A DNA stretch of 64,000 nucleotides from Bradyrhizobium ottawaense (GTDB lineage: Bacteria > Pseudomonadota > Alphaproteobacteria > Rhizobiales > Xanthobacteraceae): positions 6,672,001 through 6,736,000 of the forward strand of contig NZ_CP029425.2 of NCBI RefSeq assembly GCF_002278135.3, written 5' to 3'. Below the pieces are notes generated by a model. It was not told the origin of the DNA and searched no databases. It saw only the letters and a list, made by a program, of their open reading frames with translations. This document shows, in pieces, positions 38,511 to 46,906 of the stretch. Made by a program: the position numbers and the translations under genes. Every line of letters starts with the position of its first letter. The stretch's first letter is position 1.

Positions 38511-39092
38511 TTAGAGGAAGCAATCGATCGGATAGATCTTCAGATCCACGTTGAGGCGGCTGTTCCGGGTCTGCGCCCGGAATGCCAAGAATACCCCAAA
38601 GCTATCACTGCCCGGATCGAGTTTTATTCCAGGGGTTAATTCGTCGGGCGGGACCAGGACGCCGATGTGCCGGTTGATGGCCAAAATCTCGATCCGCCCC
38701 TCCCCCTCGCCGAAATGCCCGCCGAGCTGCGTCACCGTGACTTTGGGCAGGCCGCGGCGCTGATGACAGACCTCCTCCTCCCATAGCTTGGTCTGCTGGA
38801 CCAGCGGCTTTCCCGCACCATCGGGGACAACGATATCCGGGAAGGACGGGCGCAGCATTCCGAAGAACTTGCTCTCCTTGGAGTTCGCCGACAGCCGGAC
38901 CGTGAACGACAGCTCGCCCTTGGCTCCCTTGAGGCGCGACAAGACAGGAGCGTCAGGCTCCGCGGAGACCATCACGTCGATGCGGTGGCGGACGCCCAGC
39001 TCTGCAGCGGCGCCGAGAGCCTGCCCGAGCGGTGCAAGCCCGAAGCCGACGGGGACGAGAGCCAAAAGACGGCAAAGTGTCCGAAAGCGCAT
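38511..39092 (-). CDS. Secreted hypothetical protein, 193 aa
   Basis: A signal peptide (about residues 1-29, ending GAAAE) precedes a strand-rich domain: IDVMVSAEPDAPVLSRLKGA, ELSFTVRLSANSKESKFFGM and GVFLAFRAQTRNSRLNVDLK. Cysteines near residues 109 and 191 may pair. It lies between the Wza and Wzy-like genes and is separated from Wza by a hairpin. The function is unknown; a periplasmic assembly or export factor fits the location. Confidence 0.7.
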   Translation of the reverse strand: MRFRTLCRLLALVPVGFGLAPLGQALGAAAELGVRHRIDVMVSAEPDAPVLSRLKGAKGELSFTVRLSANSKESKFFGMLRPSFPDIVVPDGAGKPLVQQTKLWEEEVCHQRRGLPKVTVTQLGGHFGEGEGRIEILAINRHIGVLVPPDELTPGIKLDPGSDSFGVFLAFRAQTRNSRLNVDLKIYPIDCFL

Positions 39093-39201
39093 GAAGCCCC
39101 TTGCAACAGTGCGGGGTGCCCGATGACCGGCGCCTGCCCAGTGGCGCCTTGATCTTTCCCGAACTCGTAGCCGCAGCAGAACCGCTTCGATCTAAACGAA
39201 A

Positions 39202-39230
39202 ATGGCACCGGGACAAAGCCCCGGTGCCAT
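39202..39230 (-). terminator. Hairpin between the Wza gene and downstream EPS genes
   Basis: ATGGCACCGGG (39202-39212) pairs perfectly with CCCGGTGCCAT (39220-39230), with a 7-base loop. On the minus strand it is followed by TTTCGTTTAG, so it can terminate transcription after the Wza gene. If termination is partial, it would lower expression of the Wzy-like and kinase genes relative to Wza. Confidence 0.8.
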
Positions 39231-39256
39231 CGGTTTCGCTGGATCAAGTCGGCGTC

Positions 39257-40459
39257 TTACGGCGCCAGCTTGACGTTGTTGCGGAAGATCAGGGCGTCGT
39301 TGGAGAGATTCACCGCATCCGAGCCGGTGGCCATGATCACGCGCAGGAACTGCAGGAATTTCGTAACTTCGACGTTGCGGGAGTTCGAGACGTAGATCAC
39401 GTCGCCGTTCTTCATCATGACCTTGGTGGTAAGGAAGAAGCCACCGGGATCGCGGAGGTTCACGTTGAAGATGACCGGAACGGTTTCGGAAGTGTACTTG
39501 CTGACGTCAATGCCGAGCTGGGCCGCAACCTCGCGCGGCTCGCGGCGATAGAGATAGACGGCGGCCGGATCGGCCTGACCATCCAGAAGACCACCGGCCT
39601 TGCCGACGGCTTCGCCGAGATTGATGCGCCAGGCATCGAAGTTGAACTCGCCGCTCTGGCCGCTGGCGCCGAACGCCAGGAACTTCTGCTGCTCGCGATA
39701 GACGTAGATGCTGTCGTCGGGGCGAACATAAACGTTGTTCTCGGGCGCCATCACGAGATTTTCGAACGGCACGGTGGCCCGCCGTCCGCCACGCTCCAGC
39801 ATGACCCAGGTCTCGAAGCCCTGGCCCTTGATGCCGCCGGCGCGGGTGATCGCATCGAGCACGCGATCCTTCGCACCCGCCGCGCTGGCGGGATAACGCG
39901 CCGGCGAATTGACTTCGCCGAGCACGCTGATGAGCTGGGTGCGCTGCGAGGACATCGCCACGACCGCCTGCGGCTCGATCGCGCGGTTGCCGATCTTGTC
40001 GACGATCGCGCGCTGAATTTGGACCGCCGTAAGCCCCGCAGCCTTGATCTGGCCGGCATAGGGCACGGTGATGAAGCCGTCATTGTCGACCGACTGATCG
40101 GGGATCGTCACATAGTTACCCGGACGGACGCCGGCTTCCGCCGGGATAAACAGACCGCCTGCTGCGGCTTCGAAGATGGTGACGCTGACGACGTCGCCGA
40201 TGCCGAACACGATGCTGGCGGGCGGACGGCGGTCGGTGAACACACCGGCGAGGCCCTTGGGCTCATGGGTGTGCAGGATCTTCACGGTGGCCGGATTGAG
40301 CGGCACCAGCTCGTAGGCCGGAGCGTTTTCAGTCTGAATCTTGTTGTTGACGTCGTCCGTCAGCGGACCCGAGCCGGGATTGGTCGAGCACGCTCCGAGC
40401 GCCAAAGCGGCGGCCAGCAACGCTGGCTTCAACACATAGGTCTTAGCAATAAATGACAT
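39257..40459 (-). CDS. Wza-type polysaccharide export lipoprotein
   Basis: A 400-residue outer-membrane export protein. The lipoprotein signal ends LALGACSTN with Cys24 as the acylation site. The Poly_export domain follows (FGIGDVVSVTIFEAAAGGLF, then VDNDGFITVPYAGQIKAAGL with TAVQIQ), with SLBB-like repeats around VSVLGEV-type sequence (ISVLGEVNSPARYP) and FLAFGASGQSGEFNF. It forms the channel through which Wzc-type kinases export polymer. It is the first gene of the minus-strand export unit, and a divergent gene starts 276 bases away. Confidence 0.92.
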   Translation of the reverse strand: MSFIAKTYVLKPALLAAALALGACSTNPGSGPLTDDVNNKIQTENAPAYELVPLNPATVKILHTHEPKGLAGVFTDRRPPASIVFGIGDVVSVTIFEAAAGGLFIPAEAGVRPGNYVTIPDQSVDNDGFITVPYAGQIKAAGLTAVQIQRAIVDKIGNRAIEPQAVVAMSSQRTQLISVLGEVNSPARYPASAAGAKDRVLDAITRAGGIKGQGFETWVMLERGGRRATVPFENLVMAPENNVYVRPDDSIYVYREQQKFLAFGASGQSGEFNFDAWRINLGEAVGKAGGLLDGQADPAAVYLYRREPREVAAQLGIDVSKYTSETVPVIFNVNLRDPGGFFLTTKVMMKNGDVIYVSNSRNVEVTKFLQFLRVIMATGSDAVNLSNDALIFRNNVKLAP

Positions 40460-40735
40460 GAATCGCGCCCGAGGGTCCCCAAGTGACGTAGATTGGTACG
40501 GCCTAGGGGGTGGTGCGACAAGGGTTCCCGGTGGTTAATGGAGCAATCGGTCGGCTACTGTTGCGTGCGGGCCACTCTTTGGGGCTTGGTTTAACCCTTT
40601 GTGACTATTTGTTGTATTTCGTGTGCCCGGTCGGCGAGCAAACGGCCCAACTCAAGGGCTCCGTGTGTCGAGCGCGAGGCTTCTTGACCTCTCTCCGCTC
40701 TGCTAAGTCTGGGCCGTTAAGGATAGGAACTCCCA
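40460..40735. promoter_or_regulatory. Divergent promoter region of the export genes
   Basis: The region has lower G+C than its neighbours and separates two outward-reading genes. It must carry the promoter of the Wza unit. I see no convincing operator or sigma-factor consensus. Confidence 0.4.
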
Positions 40736-41308
40736 TTGTCTGGCCTCCTTCTTGTCCCGCTGTTGGCAGGCTCCCTCCTTGGCGCGGCTGATCGCCCCTG
40801 GGGCTCTGCTACCTCCTGCGCTGGCAGCGCGCGGTCCTCGTGCCAGGGCGCACCCATTGTCGAGGTGGCCGCCCCCGCCCCCTCCTCCGTCTGGAAGTTC
40901 AGCCGCACGCAAGGGGGCAAGGATGGCGAAAGCTTCGCGGCCATCACGAAGACCGCGGATACCACTCAATCCGACCCGGACTTTGCCGGCCTCATCGTCC
41001 GCTGTGCGCCAAAGGGCAAGATCGACGTGCTGGTGGCCCTGATCCGGCCCTTCCCGCCGCGGAGCCGCCCCAAGGTCACCATCGCCGCGAGCGGCGGCGG
41101 TACCCTGACCTTTGACGCCAGCATGGCGGCCGCAGGCGCCGCGGTGCTGCTGCCCGACGAGGTTTCGGCCTTTGCCGCCGGCAAGTGGCAGACGACGGCC
41201 TCGCTGTCGGTGGTGGTCAGGGAAAGCGACAGCGAGATCAAGGGCGTGGTGGCCCTGAACGGCTTGCGGGAGGCCTATCATTCGCTGCTGGCAAATTGCA
41301 GCCAATAG
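40736..41308 (+). CDS. Periplasmic hypothetical protein, 190 aa
   Basis: The start TTG 40736 is supported by AAGGATAGGA upstream. The first 18 residues (SGLLLVPLLAGSLLGAA) form a signal peptide. The mature domain reads SSVWKFSRTQGGKDGESFAA and DPDFAGLIVRCAPKGKIDVL, with strand-rich repeats TLTFDASMAAAG and TASLSVVVRE. The VWxxS, GLIVRC pattern recalls proteins that compare stained or bound substrate in the periplasm, but I cannot name a family. It is divergent from the Wza gene. Confidence 0.65.
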   Translation: MSGLLLVPLLAGSLLGAADRPWGSATSCAGSARSSCQGAPIVEVAAPAPSSVWKFSRTQGGKDGESFAAITKTADTTQSDPDFAGLIVRCAPKGKIDVLVALIRPFPPRSRPKVTIAASGGGTLTFDASMAAAGAAVLLPDEVSAFAAGKWQTTASLSVVVRESDSEIKGVVALNGLREAYHSLLANCSQ

Positions 41309-41384
41309 GCCAAATTTAGCCATACAGCTTAAGGGTCTTTTTAGGGTGGGGAACCTAGGGTCCGAAGCACGGAGAGTGTTTCGG

Positions 41385-41660
41385 ATGACCGCGCTTTTGA
41401 TTTTCAGCTTTCTCGTAGGTGCCGTACTGGGCCAACGCTTTCGCGTCTTGGTCCTGCTGCCGTTGACCTTCGTCATGGTGCTCACCGCCGTCCCGGTCGG
41501 CTTGATGCTCGATCTCACGTTGCTCGAGAGCCTCAAAGGCGTGGCACTCGCGGCCATCGCCCTTCAGGGCGGCTATCTCTTCGGCTCGGCGGCGCGCTTT
41601 GGCCTTGCCGCCGCACGTGCCGCCCGCGTCTTCGGCCGTCCGATCAAGGCCACCCGCTGA
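41385..41660 (+). CDS. Small membrane protein, 91 aa
   Basis: From ATG 41385 (MTALLIFSFLVGAVLGQRFR) there are three hydrophobic segments (about 1-14, 20-42 and 48-70) and a basic C-terminus (RAARVFGRPIKATR). It is an inner-membrane protein of unknown role. An upstream in-frame start at 41346 would add 13 residues before the first membrane segment. It lies between two EPS-region genes in the same direction. Confidence 0.6.
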   Translation: MTALLIFSFLVGAVLGQRFRVLVLLPLTFVMVLTAVPVGLMLDLTLLESLKGVALAAIALQGGYLFGSAARFGLAAARAARVFGRPIKATR

Positions 41661-41816
41661 TCTCGCCGATCAACGCCGCGACGAGCCCGCGCGCAAATGG
41701 CCCAAGGTTCACGGTTTAAGGTTTAAGCGTTGGACCGAGGCAGGCCTCTGTTTGAAAACCACCCGCTCGCTTGTATGGTGACCTGACCGTTTCAGGATTC
41801 CCTTCGAGCGCGCCGT

Positions 41817-43088
41817 TTGTCCCTCGCTTATTTTGCCCTCATCGTTTCCATCGTCTCCGCTTCCGCTCTCGAAATCGCCGGCGCCAAGTTCGGTGCGTAT
41901 CTCGGGACGATGGCCGCCGCGCTAAGCTTGTTGGCGGCCACCACGAGCGCGCGAAAAGCCGATTACGACCACTATGTCCGCGCGACCTCCTGGGGCCGCT
42001 GGATCCCGATCGCCATTCCGCTGTCCATCGCGGCCCAACTCGCCCCTCTTCCACTGAGCTTTGCCCATCCGATCTGGGCCAGCACGCACGATGCCGTAGG
42101 TGGCCTGCCGTTCGGACCGATCACGGCCGATATCGGCCTGACCGTCAGCGCGCTGCTGCTGGCGCTTGCGGCGATCTCGTTGCTCGGCGTCACCATCCTG
42201 GTGGTCCGCAACCGCAGCCGTGCCGAGCTGGTTCTCTTTGTGCTGAGCGGCGTAACCGCGGTCTCCGCCTTGATGTTGGACCTGCATCGGCTGTCGCCGG
42301 CGCTTGCGGCGACCGTTCCCGCTGATCTCACGGCAACCATGGCCGGCCTCGGTCTCATGCTCAATCTGGCGGTGATGCAGCTCGCTGCCGAACGGGCCGA
42401 GACGCATCACTCGGTCCTTCGCTCGGTGGCGATCGGCCTTTGCGGGCTTATGGGCACACTGGCAAGCGCGCTTGCGGTGTTCGGCCTGTCGGGCACGAAC
42501 AGCGCGATCGCAGCAAGCTTTGGCATTGTGCTGATCCTGCTGATCCTCGTCATTCGCAGGCTCGATCTATCACCGCTCGCAGCGGGCGCCTTGTCGGCCG
42601 CCGCCTTGATCGGGGCTGCGATCGTCCTGTCATTCCTGTTCGAAAAGGGCTCCGGACCGGTCCTCTTGCGGCTCGTCCCGGATGTGGGGGCTGAAACGCG
42701 GGCCGCGCTGGAGCGGATGTTGACCGACACGCGCTGGTTCGGCGCGGGCGCCGGGACCTTTGCTGCGGTGGGCCGGATCTACCAGAGCGATGTCGGAGCC
42801 GCTTTGACCGCGCCGTCGACAGCCACGGCGGTCTTTGCTGGCACGGGATGGATCGGCCTGGCGGCCGCTCTGGCGGTGAGCTCGATCGCGCTGTTGCGCC
42901 TGTTCTTCGGCGCCTTGCAGCGCGGACGCGACTCGTTCTTCCCTGCGGCCGCCGCAGCCTGTGTTTTGTTTGCGCTGGTTCAGAGCTTCGCAGGGCCCGG
43001 ATTGCTGCGGCCCGCAGCAATCCTGTGCCTTGCAGTGATCGTGGGACTGGGGCTGTCGCAGAGCGTCAGCCAATCCGGATCACGATAG
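41817..43088 (+). CDS. Polytopic membrane protein, ligase-like loop
   Basis: About 423 residues from TTG 41817, with ten or so hydrophobic segments. Near residues 300-325 it has TDTRWFGAGAGTFAAVGRIY, which resembles the WFGTGMGTFQWAFPPY loop of the O-antigen ligase-like protein at 36938, followed by TGWIGLAAAL. This suggests a distant member of the Wzy/WaaL group. The His of the classical H-x3-LE motif is absent, so catalysis is doubtful. It ends 11 bases from the convergent C93 protease gene. Confidence 0.65.
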   Translation: MSLAYFALIVSIVSASALEIAGAKFGAYLGTMAAALSLLAATTSARKADYDHYVRATSWGRWIPIAIPLSIAAQLAPLPLSFAHPIWASTHDAVGGLPFGPITADIGLTVSALLLALAAISLLGVTILVVRNRSRAELVLFVLSGVTAVSALMLDLHRLSPALAATVPADLTATMAGLGLMLNLAVMQLAAERAETHHSVLRSVAIGLCGLMGTLASALAVFGLSGTNSAIAASFGIVLILLILVIRRLDLSPLAAGALSAAALIGAAIVLSFLFEKGSGPVLLRLVPDVGAETRAALERMLTDTRWFGAGAGTFAAVGRIYQSDVGAALTAPSTATAVFAGTGWIGLAAALAVSSIALLRLFFGALQRGRDSFFPAAAAACVLFALVQSFAGPGLLRPAAILCLAVIVGLGLSQSVSQSGSR

Positions 43089-43099
43089 AGCGCGGGTGA

Positions 43100-43726
43100 T
43101 CAGACCGCGCGATCGCCGAGTGAGGCCCAATAGTTCGGGTTCTTGGGCGACTGAATGCGGACCCAGCGATAGGGCTTCTTCGACCACGGCAGAATGTGGC
43201 CGGAGAGATTGTCCAGCACGAGATCGCCGGCGAAGGTGCGAACCACGACCACGAGATGATGCTCGCCCCAGGTGGTCACGACCTCGCTGAGCAGCACCGA
43301 GCGCGCCGGAAAGCCCTTGGCGATCAGTTCGTGGCGTTTTGTCACAGCGTAATCGTTGCAGTCGCCGCTGGTCGGATGCAGCAGCCACTTCTCGCCGCGC
43401 AGCCCTTCCAGATTGGCCTCGGGACGGATGGCGGTATTGACCTTCTGGTTGACCTCTTGCATCTGCGCCAGCCGCTCCGCCGTAAGCTTCAGGCGCCCGC
43501 CCCTGAACACGATGTGCTGCGGCCGCGGCTTGCACTCGTCCTTGTACTTCAGGCAAAACAGCGTGAACGCCATTGGCGCCAGCGTCGGCTGGTCGAACTT
43601 GATGTACTGGATGGCCCCGCGCAGCCCCAAAGGCGCACCGACGAATGCGGCTTCAGCGCGCTGCTGCACCCCCGCAGCAACGACGATGGCGGCCACGGCC
43701 GCCAGGAACTTTACAACTTTGCGCAT
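43100..43726 (-). CDS. Transglutaminase-like cysteine protease, peptidase C93 (LapG family)
   Basis: A 208-residue protein with a signal peptide (residues 1-26, ending RAEA) and strong ribosome binding site GGGGAGCG. The bacterial transglutaminase-like domain has the triad in order: Cys in TSGDCNDYAVTKR, His in TTWGEHHLVVVVR and Asp in DLVLDNLSGHI. The family includes LapG, a periplasmic protease that releases RTX-type adhesins when c-di-GMP is low. No LapD homologue is evident here. A dead partial copy lies at 11848-12028. Its substrate is unknown; the RTX protein is a candidate. Confidence 0.88.
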   Translation of the reverse strand: MRKVVKFLAAVAAIVVAAGVQQRAEAAFVGAPLGLRGAIQYIKFDQPTLAPMAFTLFCLKYKDECKPRPQHIVFRGGRLKLTAERLAQMQEVNQKVNTAIRPEANLEGLRGEKWLLHPTSGDCNDYAVTKRHELIAKGFPARSVLLSEVVTTWGEHHLVVVVRTFAGDLVLDNLSGHILPWSKKPYRWVRIQSPKNPNYWASLGDRAV

Positions 43727-43919
43727 GTCGCGCTCCCCGTTCTTGTTGGGGAGACGCTACGCGGGACGTCTTGAAATACGGCTCAAAAGCCGCGCGATCC
43801 TTTAATCAAAATGCGGGCGCCTTGGTCGGAAACAATTAAGAATACCGATGTGTGACTTGTTCTGCTAAGAGCCATCGCGACGTTCCGCTCGTGACGCTGG
43901 AAGCGATTCGACCGACCTG
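43727..43919. promoter_or_regulatory. Divergent promoter region
   Basis: This 193-base, relatively A+T-rich interval lies between the C93 protease and the phosphatase genes, which read outward from it. No box is assigned. Confidence 0.35.
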
Positions 43920-44657
43920 ATGGGCCTTTCCTCACGCTTTCGAAAGAAGACCAAGCCTCGGCTTCCCGACGGCGTTCGCGTCTATGCCATCGGCGACGTG
44001 CACGGCCGCGCCGATCTGCTTCAATCGCTGTTAACCGTCATCGACGTCGATCTGGCCCGCTCGGCCCCCGAACGGGCCATCCAGGTCTTTCTCGGCGACT
44101 ACGTCGACCGCGGCCCGGACTCGCGCGCCGTTCTTGATCTGTTGATCGAACGCTCGAAAACACACGAGACGGTTTGCCTCAAGGGCAACCACGAAATCTT
44201 CCTGCTCGAGGTCCTCAAGGATCCGGCCCGCCTGCAGGAGTGGCGCCACTATGGCGGCCTGCTGACGCTGGTCTCCTACGGCATCACGCCGACCATGAAT
44301 CCGTCCGCGGAGCAGCAGGTCGAGCTGATCGAAGGACTGAGGCGCGCACTACCGCCCGAGCACCTGGCGTTCCTGCAGCAATTGCCTTCGTCCTTTACCT
44401 GCGGCGACTTCTTCTTCGTCCATGCCGGCGTCAAGCCTGGCGTGCCGCTCGAACGCCAGAAGGATGAAGATATGCTCTGGATCCGCGAGGAATTCCTGGC
44501 GTCCGAGGAGCGCTTCGGCAAATATATCGTCCACGGTCACACGCCGGTCAGCGTGCCCGATATTCGCCCGAACCGCATCAACATCGACACCGGCGCCTAT
44601 GCGACCGGAAACTTGACGCTGCTGACGATCCAAGGTGATAGTCTGCTCGCAATTTAA
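43920..44657 (+). CDS. PPP-family serine/threonine phosphatase
   Basis: A 245-residue metallophosphoesterase with all signature motifs: YAIGDVHGRADLL (GDxHG), FLGDYVDRGPDS (GDxVDRG) and LKGNHE (GNHE). Further metal-binding His residues are in FFVHAGVKPG and YIVHGHTPV. It binds two metal ions and acts on phosphoprotein or small phosphate esters in the cytoplasm. It is shorter than eukaryotic PPPs and similar to bacterial PrpA/ApaH-like enzymes. It might oppose kinase activity in EPS export, but nothing in the sequence shows this. Confidence 0.9.
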   Translation: MGLSSRFRKKTKPRLPDGVRVYAIGDVHGRADLLQSLLTVIDVDLARSAPERAIQVFLGDYVDRGPDSRAVLDLLIERSKTHETVCLKGNHEIFLLEVLKDPARLQEWRHYGGLLTLVSYGITPTMNPSAEQQVELIEGLRRALPPEHLAFLQQLPSSFTCGDFFFVHAGVKPGVPLERQKDEDMLWIREEFLASEERFGKYIVHGHTPVSVPDIRPNRINIDTGAYATGNLTLLTIQGDSLLAI

Positions 44658-44719
44658 GAGCCCTGCTCTCGTTTCAATCCCGTGCTCGCTTCGCCCTCAC
44701 AGGCCTCGTCGATTTCATC

Positions 44720-45382
44720 ATGAACCGCATGTTCCTGCTTCGCGTCATCGGCATCTGCACCGCGATCGTGCTGGCGCTTCATGCCGGCATGGAATTCTAC
44801 GGCGATCTCGTCCGACCGAACTTTCGCGCGAGTGATTTGTTCTCGGGCGAGATTCCGCCCGAGAAGGCCAAGCTGGCCGCCGGCGGTGTCTTGGCATCGG
44901 TTTCGCTGGATGGGGACCTGCTCGCGAACTACGCGGCGGCACTGGCCGCTGACGTTCTGCACCGTCCTTCAACCGATGCGGCCGGGCGGGCCAGCGAGAA
45001 CAAGGCCGCCCAAGGCGCCGTCGTCGCTGCCTTGAAAGTATCACCAATCAGGCCCGCGCTCTGGCTCACGCTCGGCACGCTGCAGGCGCAGGCTGGCGAA
45101 GCGGCGACGCCGGCTGTGAAGATGTCCTACTTGACCGGATCGGTGCCGATCGACGTCGCCTTCGCTCGCGTCCGGACCGTGACCTCGGGCGCGGCTGCAA
45201 CGGACGAGGAGATCAAGCTGCTGGCGCAATCCGACATCCGCGCGGCGCTAGCCAATCGCTCGCGTTACGAGCCGCTGCTGATCGCGGCCTATGTGCAGGC
45301 AACTCCGCAAGGCAAGGCGCTGCTGCTCGACACCACGAAAGTGACCGATCCCAAGTTCAACGAGATCTTGCGGCGGTACTGA
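44720..45382 (+). CDS. Hypothetical exported or anchored protein, 220 aa
   Basis: One N-terminal hydrophobic segment (residues 5-23, FLLRVIGICTAIVLALHAGM) precedes a helical, Ala-rich domain with LLANYAAALAADVLHRPST and SPIRPALWLTLGTLQAQAGE. The pattern of short helix pairs looks TPR-like. It has no named family. It follows the phosphatase by 62 bases and may be cotranscribed. The stop lies 3 bases from the convergent gene. Confidence 0.65.
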   Translation: MNRMFLLRVIGICTAIVLALHAGMEFYGDLVRPNFRASDLFSGEIPPEKAKLAAGGVLASVSLDGDLLANYAAALAADVLHRPSTDAAGRASENKAAQGAVVAALKVSPIRPALWLTLGTLQAQAGEAATPAVKMSYLTGSVPIDVAFARVRTVTSGAAATDEEIKLLAQSDIRAALANRSRYEPLLIAAYVQATPQGKALLLDTTKVTDPKFNEILRRY

Positions 45383-45385
45383 ATT

Positions 45386-45847
45386 TCAGCGCACCGATTT
45401 CGGGTTGACCGGCACGAAGTCCTGATCGCGGCGCGGTTGGTCGGATCGCCCCTGATAGACGAACATGCCCTTCTTGGTCGTGACGATATCGCCTCGCTGC
45501 AGGCTATCGTCGCGGAGAAGGCGTTCGGTCGCGACAAGGTCCGGATCTTCCGGAATCGGCTTGTAGAGTTCGGGATGCTCCCGCCGCTCGCGCGAAGCTT
45601 CCTTGGCTCGGCGCCGTGCGTCCTCGATCCGCTGCCGCCATTCGTCGCGCGTCACTTCCGGCTCGCTTGGTGGAAGATAGTCGTTGATGGATGGCTCCGG
45701 CTCAGTCTGAGCACGACATGAGAGCGGGTAGGCAGAGAGGGCGAATCCGACAGCGGCGGCCACGGCCGCCTGAACCGGCGCGCGCCCGGATATCCAGCGA
45801 TCCGATGTGGACTTGCCGCGAATGTATCGCACTCCGATGACTCCCAA
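45386..45847 (-). CDS. Secreted hypothetical protein, about 153 aa
   Basis: The longest frame starts at TTG 45847; GTG 45832 is another option. A signal-like stretch (VQAAVAAAVGFALSAYPLSC, then RAQ) is followed by a charged, disordered mature part: ITEP-type acidic start, RDEWRQRIEDARRRAKEASR and DIVTTKKGMFVYQGRSDQPR. It is probably periplasmic. The start and function are uncertain. Confidence 0.55.
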   Translation of the reverse strand: MGVIGVRYIRGKSTSDRWISGRAPVQAAVAAAVGFALSAYPLSCRAQTEPEPSINDYLPPSEPEVTRDEWRQRIEDARRRAKEASRERREHPELYKPIPEDPDLVATERLLRDDSLQRGDIVTTKKGMFVYQGRSDQPRRDQDFVPVNPKSVR

Positions 45848-46186
45848 ACGGGCCGAGCAGCATCCAGCGGCCCCCTCAACTTCAGCTCATGCGGCTGCCA
45901 ATTGCAAGATTTTAGGAACGCTGCGCCGTCCCATCAAAAGTCGAAAACAACCCCATGCACAGTAGCCGGCGCCAACCATTTCAATCAGTTACGCCTTTCC
46001 CGAAATCCGATTTGATCCGTCGGGCAAAACAGAGGTAGGATGGCAGGATCTGGAGAGAGCCGACCGGATGATCGCGCTTTCCGAGATCCACGTGTGATGA
46101 GCGGCTCAAAGGCAAACAGCTGCGTTCCAAGACCACGTTAAATCGTCGCCGTTAGATTTCGGCATAAGCTGGCGGAGTTGCCGAGA
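45848..46186. other. Gap without a supported gene
   Basis: There is no frame with family pattern on either strand. It lies between two outward-reading genes, so promoters are expected. GGCGGAG near the right end is the ribosome binding site of the next gene. Confidence 0.45.
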
Positions 46187-46564
46187 ATGCGTACAGGACC
46201 GGTATTGCTGTCAGGTGTTGTCCTCGCGGCGTCCGCCATGTCTGGCCTCGCGGCGCAGGCGAGCCCCATCTGCATCAAGGAACGGACGCCGTTCGCGTTG
46301 TCGCACGATACGGTGAAATGGACGATGTCGATCGCGCCTGGCGCGGAGTGCATCCAGGGCCTGCGCTGGTCGTACATGCAGATCTTCAAGGTATCGGTCG
46401 TGAGCGGGCCATCACGGGGACAATTGGCGGTGGTTGGGTCCGGCTTCCGCTATTCGGCAGAAGCCGGGGCGCCCGGCAGCGACAAGTTCACGCTGCTGAT
46501 CTCGGGCAAGAACCGTCAGGTTGCGGGGACATCGACACTGGAGGTCGAGGTCAATCCGCAATAG
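46187..46564 (+). CDS. Secreted hypothetical protein, 125 aa
   Basis: ATG 46187 (MRTGPVLLSGVVLAASAMSG, then LAAQAS) is preceded by GGCGGAG; TTG 46178 is less likely. After the signal peptide come two cysteines (ASPICIKERTPF and GAECIQGLRW) and a strand-rich region, FRYSAEAGAPGSDKFTLLIS and STLEVEVNPQ. The second half has the look of a small Ig-like or cadherin-like domain. It is periplasmic or extracellular, of unknown role. Confidence 0.65.
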   Translation: MRTGPVLLSGVVLAASAMSGLAAQASPICIKERTPFALSHDTVKWTMSIAPGAECIQGLRWSYMQIFKVSVVSGPSRGQLAVVGSGFRYSAEAGAPGSDKFTLLISGKNRQVAGTSTLEVEVNPQ

Positions 46565-46596
46565 CCGGCCCTGCGTCTTGGCGGTGTTCAGCGCGA

Positions 46597-46839
46597 CTAA
46601 CGGCGGCTAGAGCCACTGCCCCGGGTTCTATTCCCGTGATAGGGTCGGGCGTATCCGCCGCCCCTCGTCACGGGGGGCTCGATCCGGCTCGGGATGTTAC
46701 GCGTCGCGTTGGGCGGCGCGGGCTGCGACGGATTGACAATGGTCACGTTGCGGTTGGGCGTCGAAGGATCGTTGACGCCCTGGGCCCAGGCAGCGGCGGG
46801 CACAAGCAACGCAATGGCGATCAGAACTGGTCGTTTCAT
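46597..46839 (-). CDS. Small secreted Pro/Asn-rich protein, 80 aa
   Basis: ATG 46839 starts MKRPVLIAIALLVPAAAWAQ, a signal peptide cut after AWA. The mature part (QGVNDPSTPNRNVTIVNPSQ, then RGGGYARPYHGNRTRGSGSS) is disordered and basic. Its mature start resembles the QGTKDQ start of two other small exported proteins in this window. The function is unknown. Confidence 0.65.
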   Translation of the reverse strand: MKRPVLIAIALLVPAAAWAQGVNDPSTPNRNVTIVNPSQPAPPNATRNIPSRIEPPVTRGGGYARPYHGNRTRGSGSSRR

Positions 46840-46906
46840 ACGATATCTCCCGAGCATGAACGTCAGGGAGGCGATCACCGTTCCTTCACGGTTCGTTGGG
46901 TGAACC

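Noticed and set aside
39101..40456. Long plus-strand frame (451 codons) opposite the Wza gene
   Set aside because: It mirrors the Wza-type gene, which has a lipobox and export domain; high G+C gives long antisense frames.
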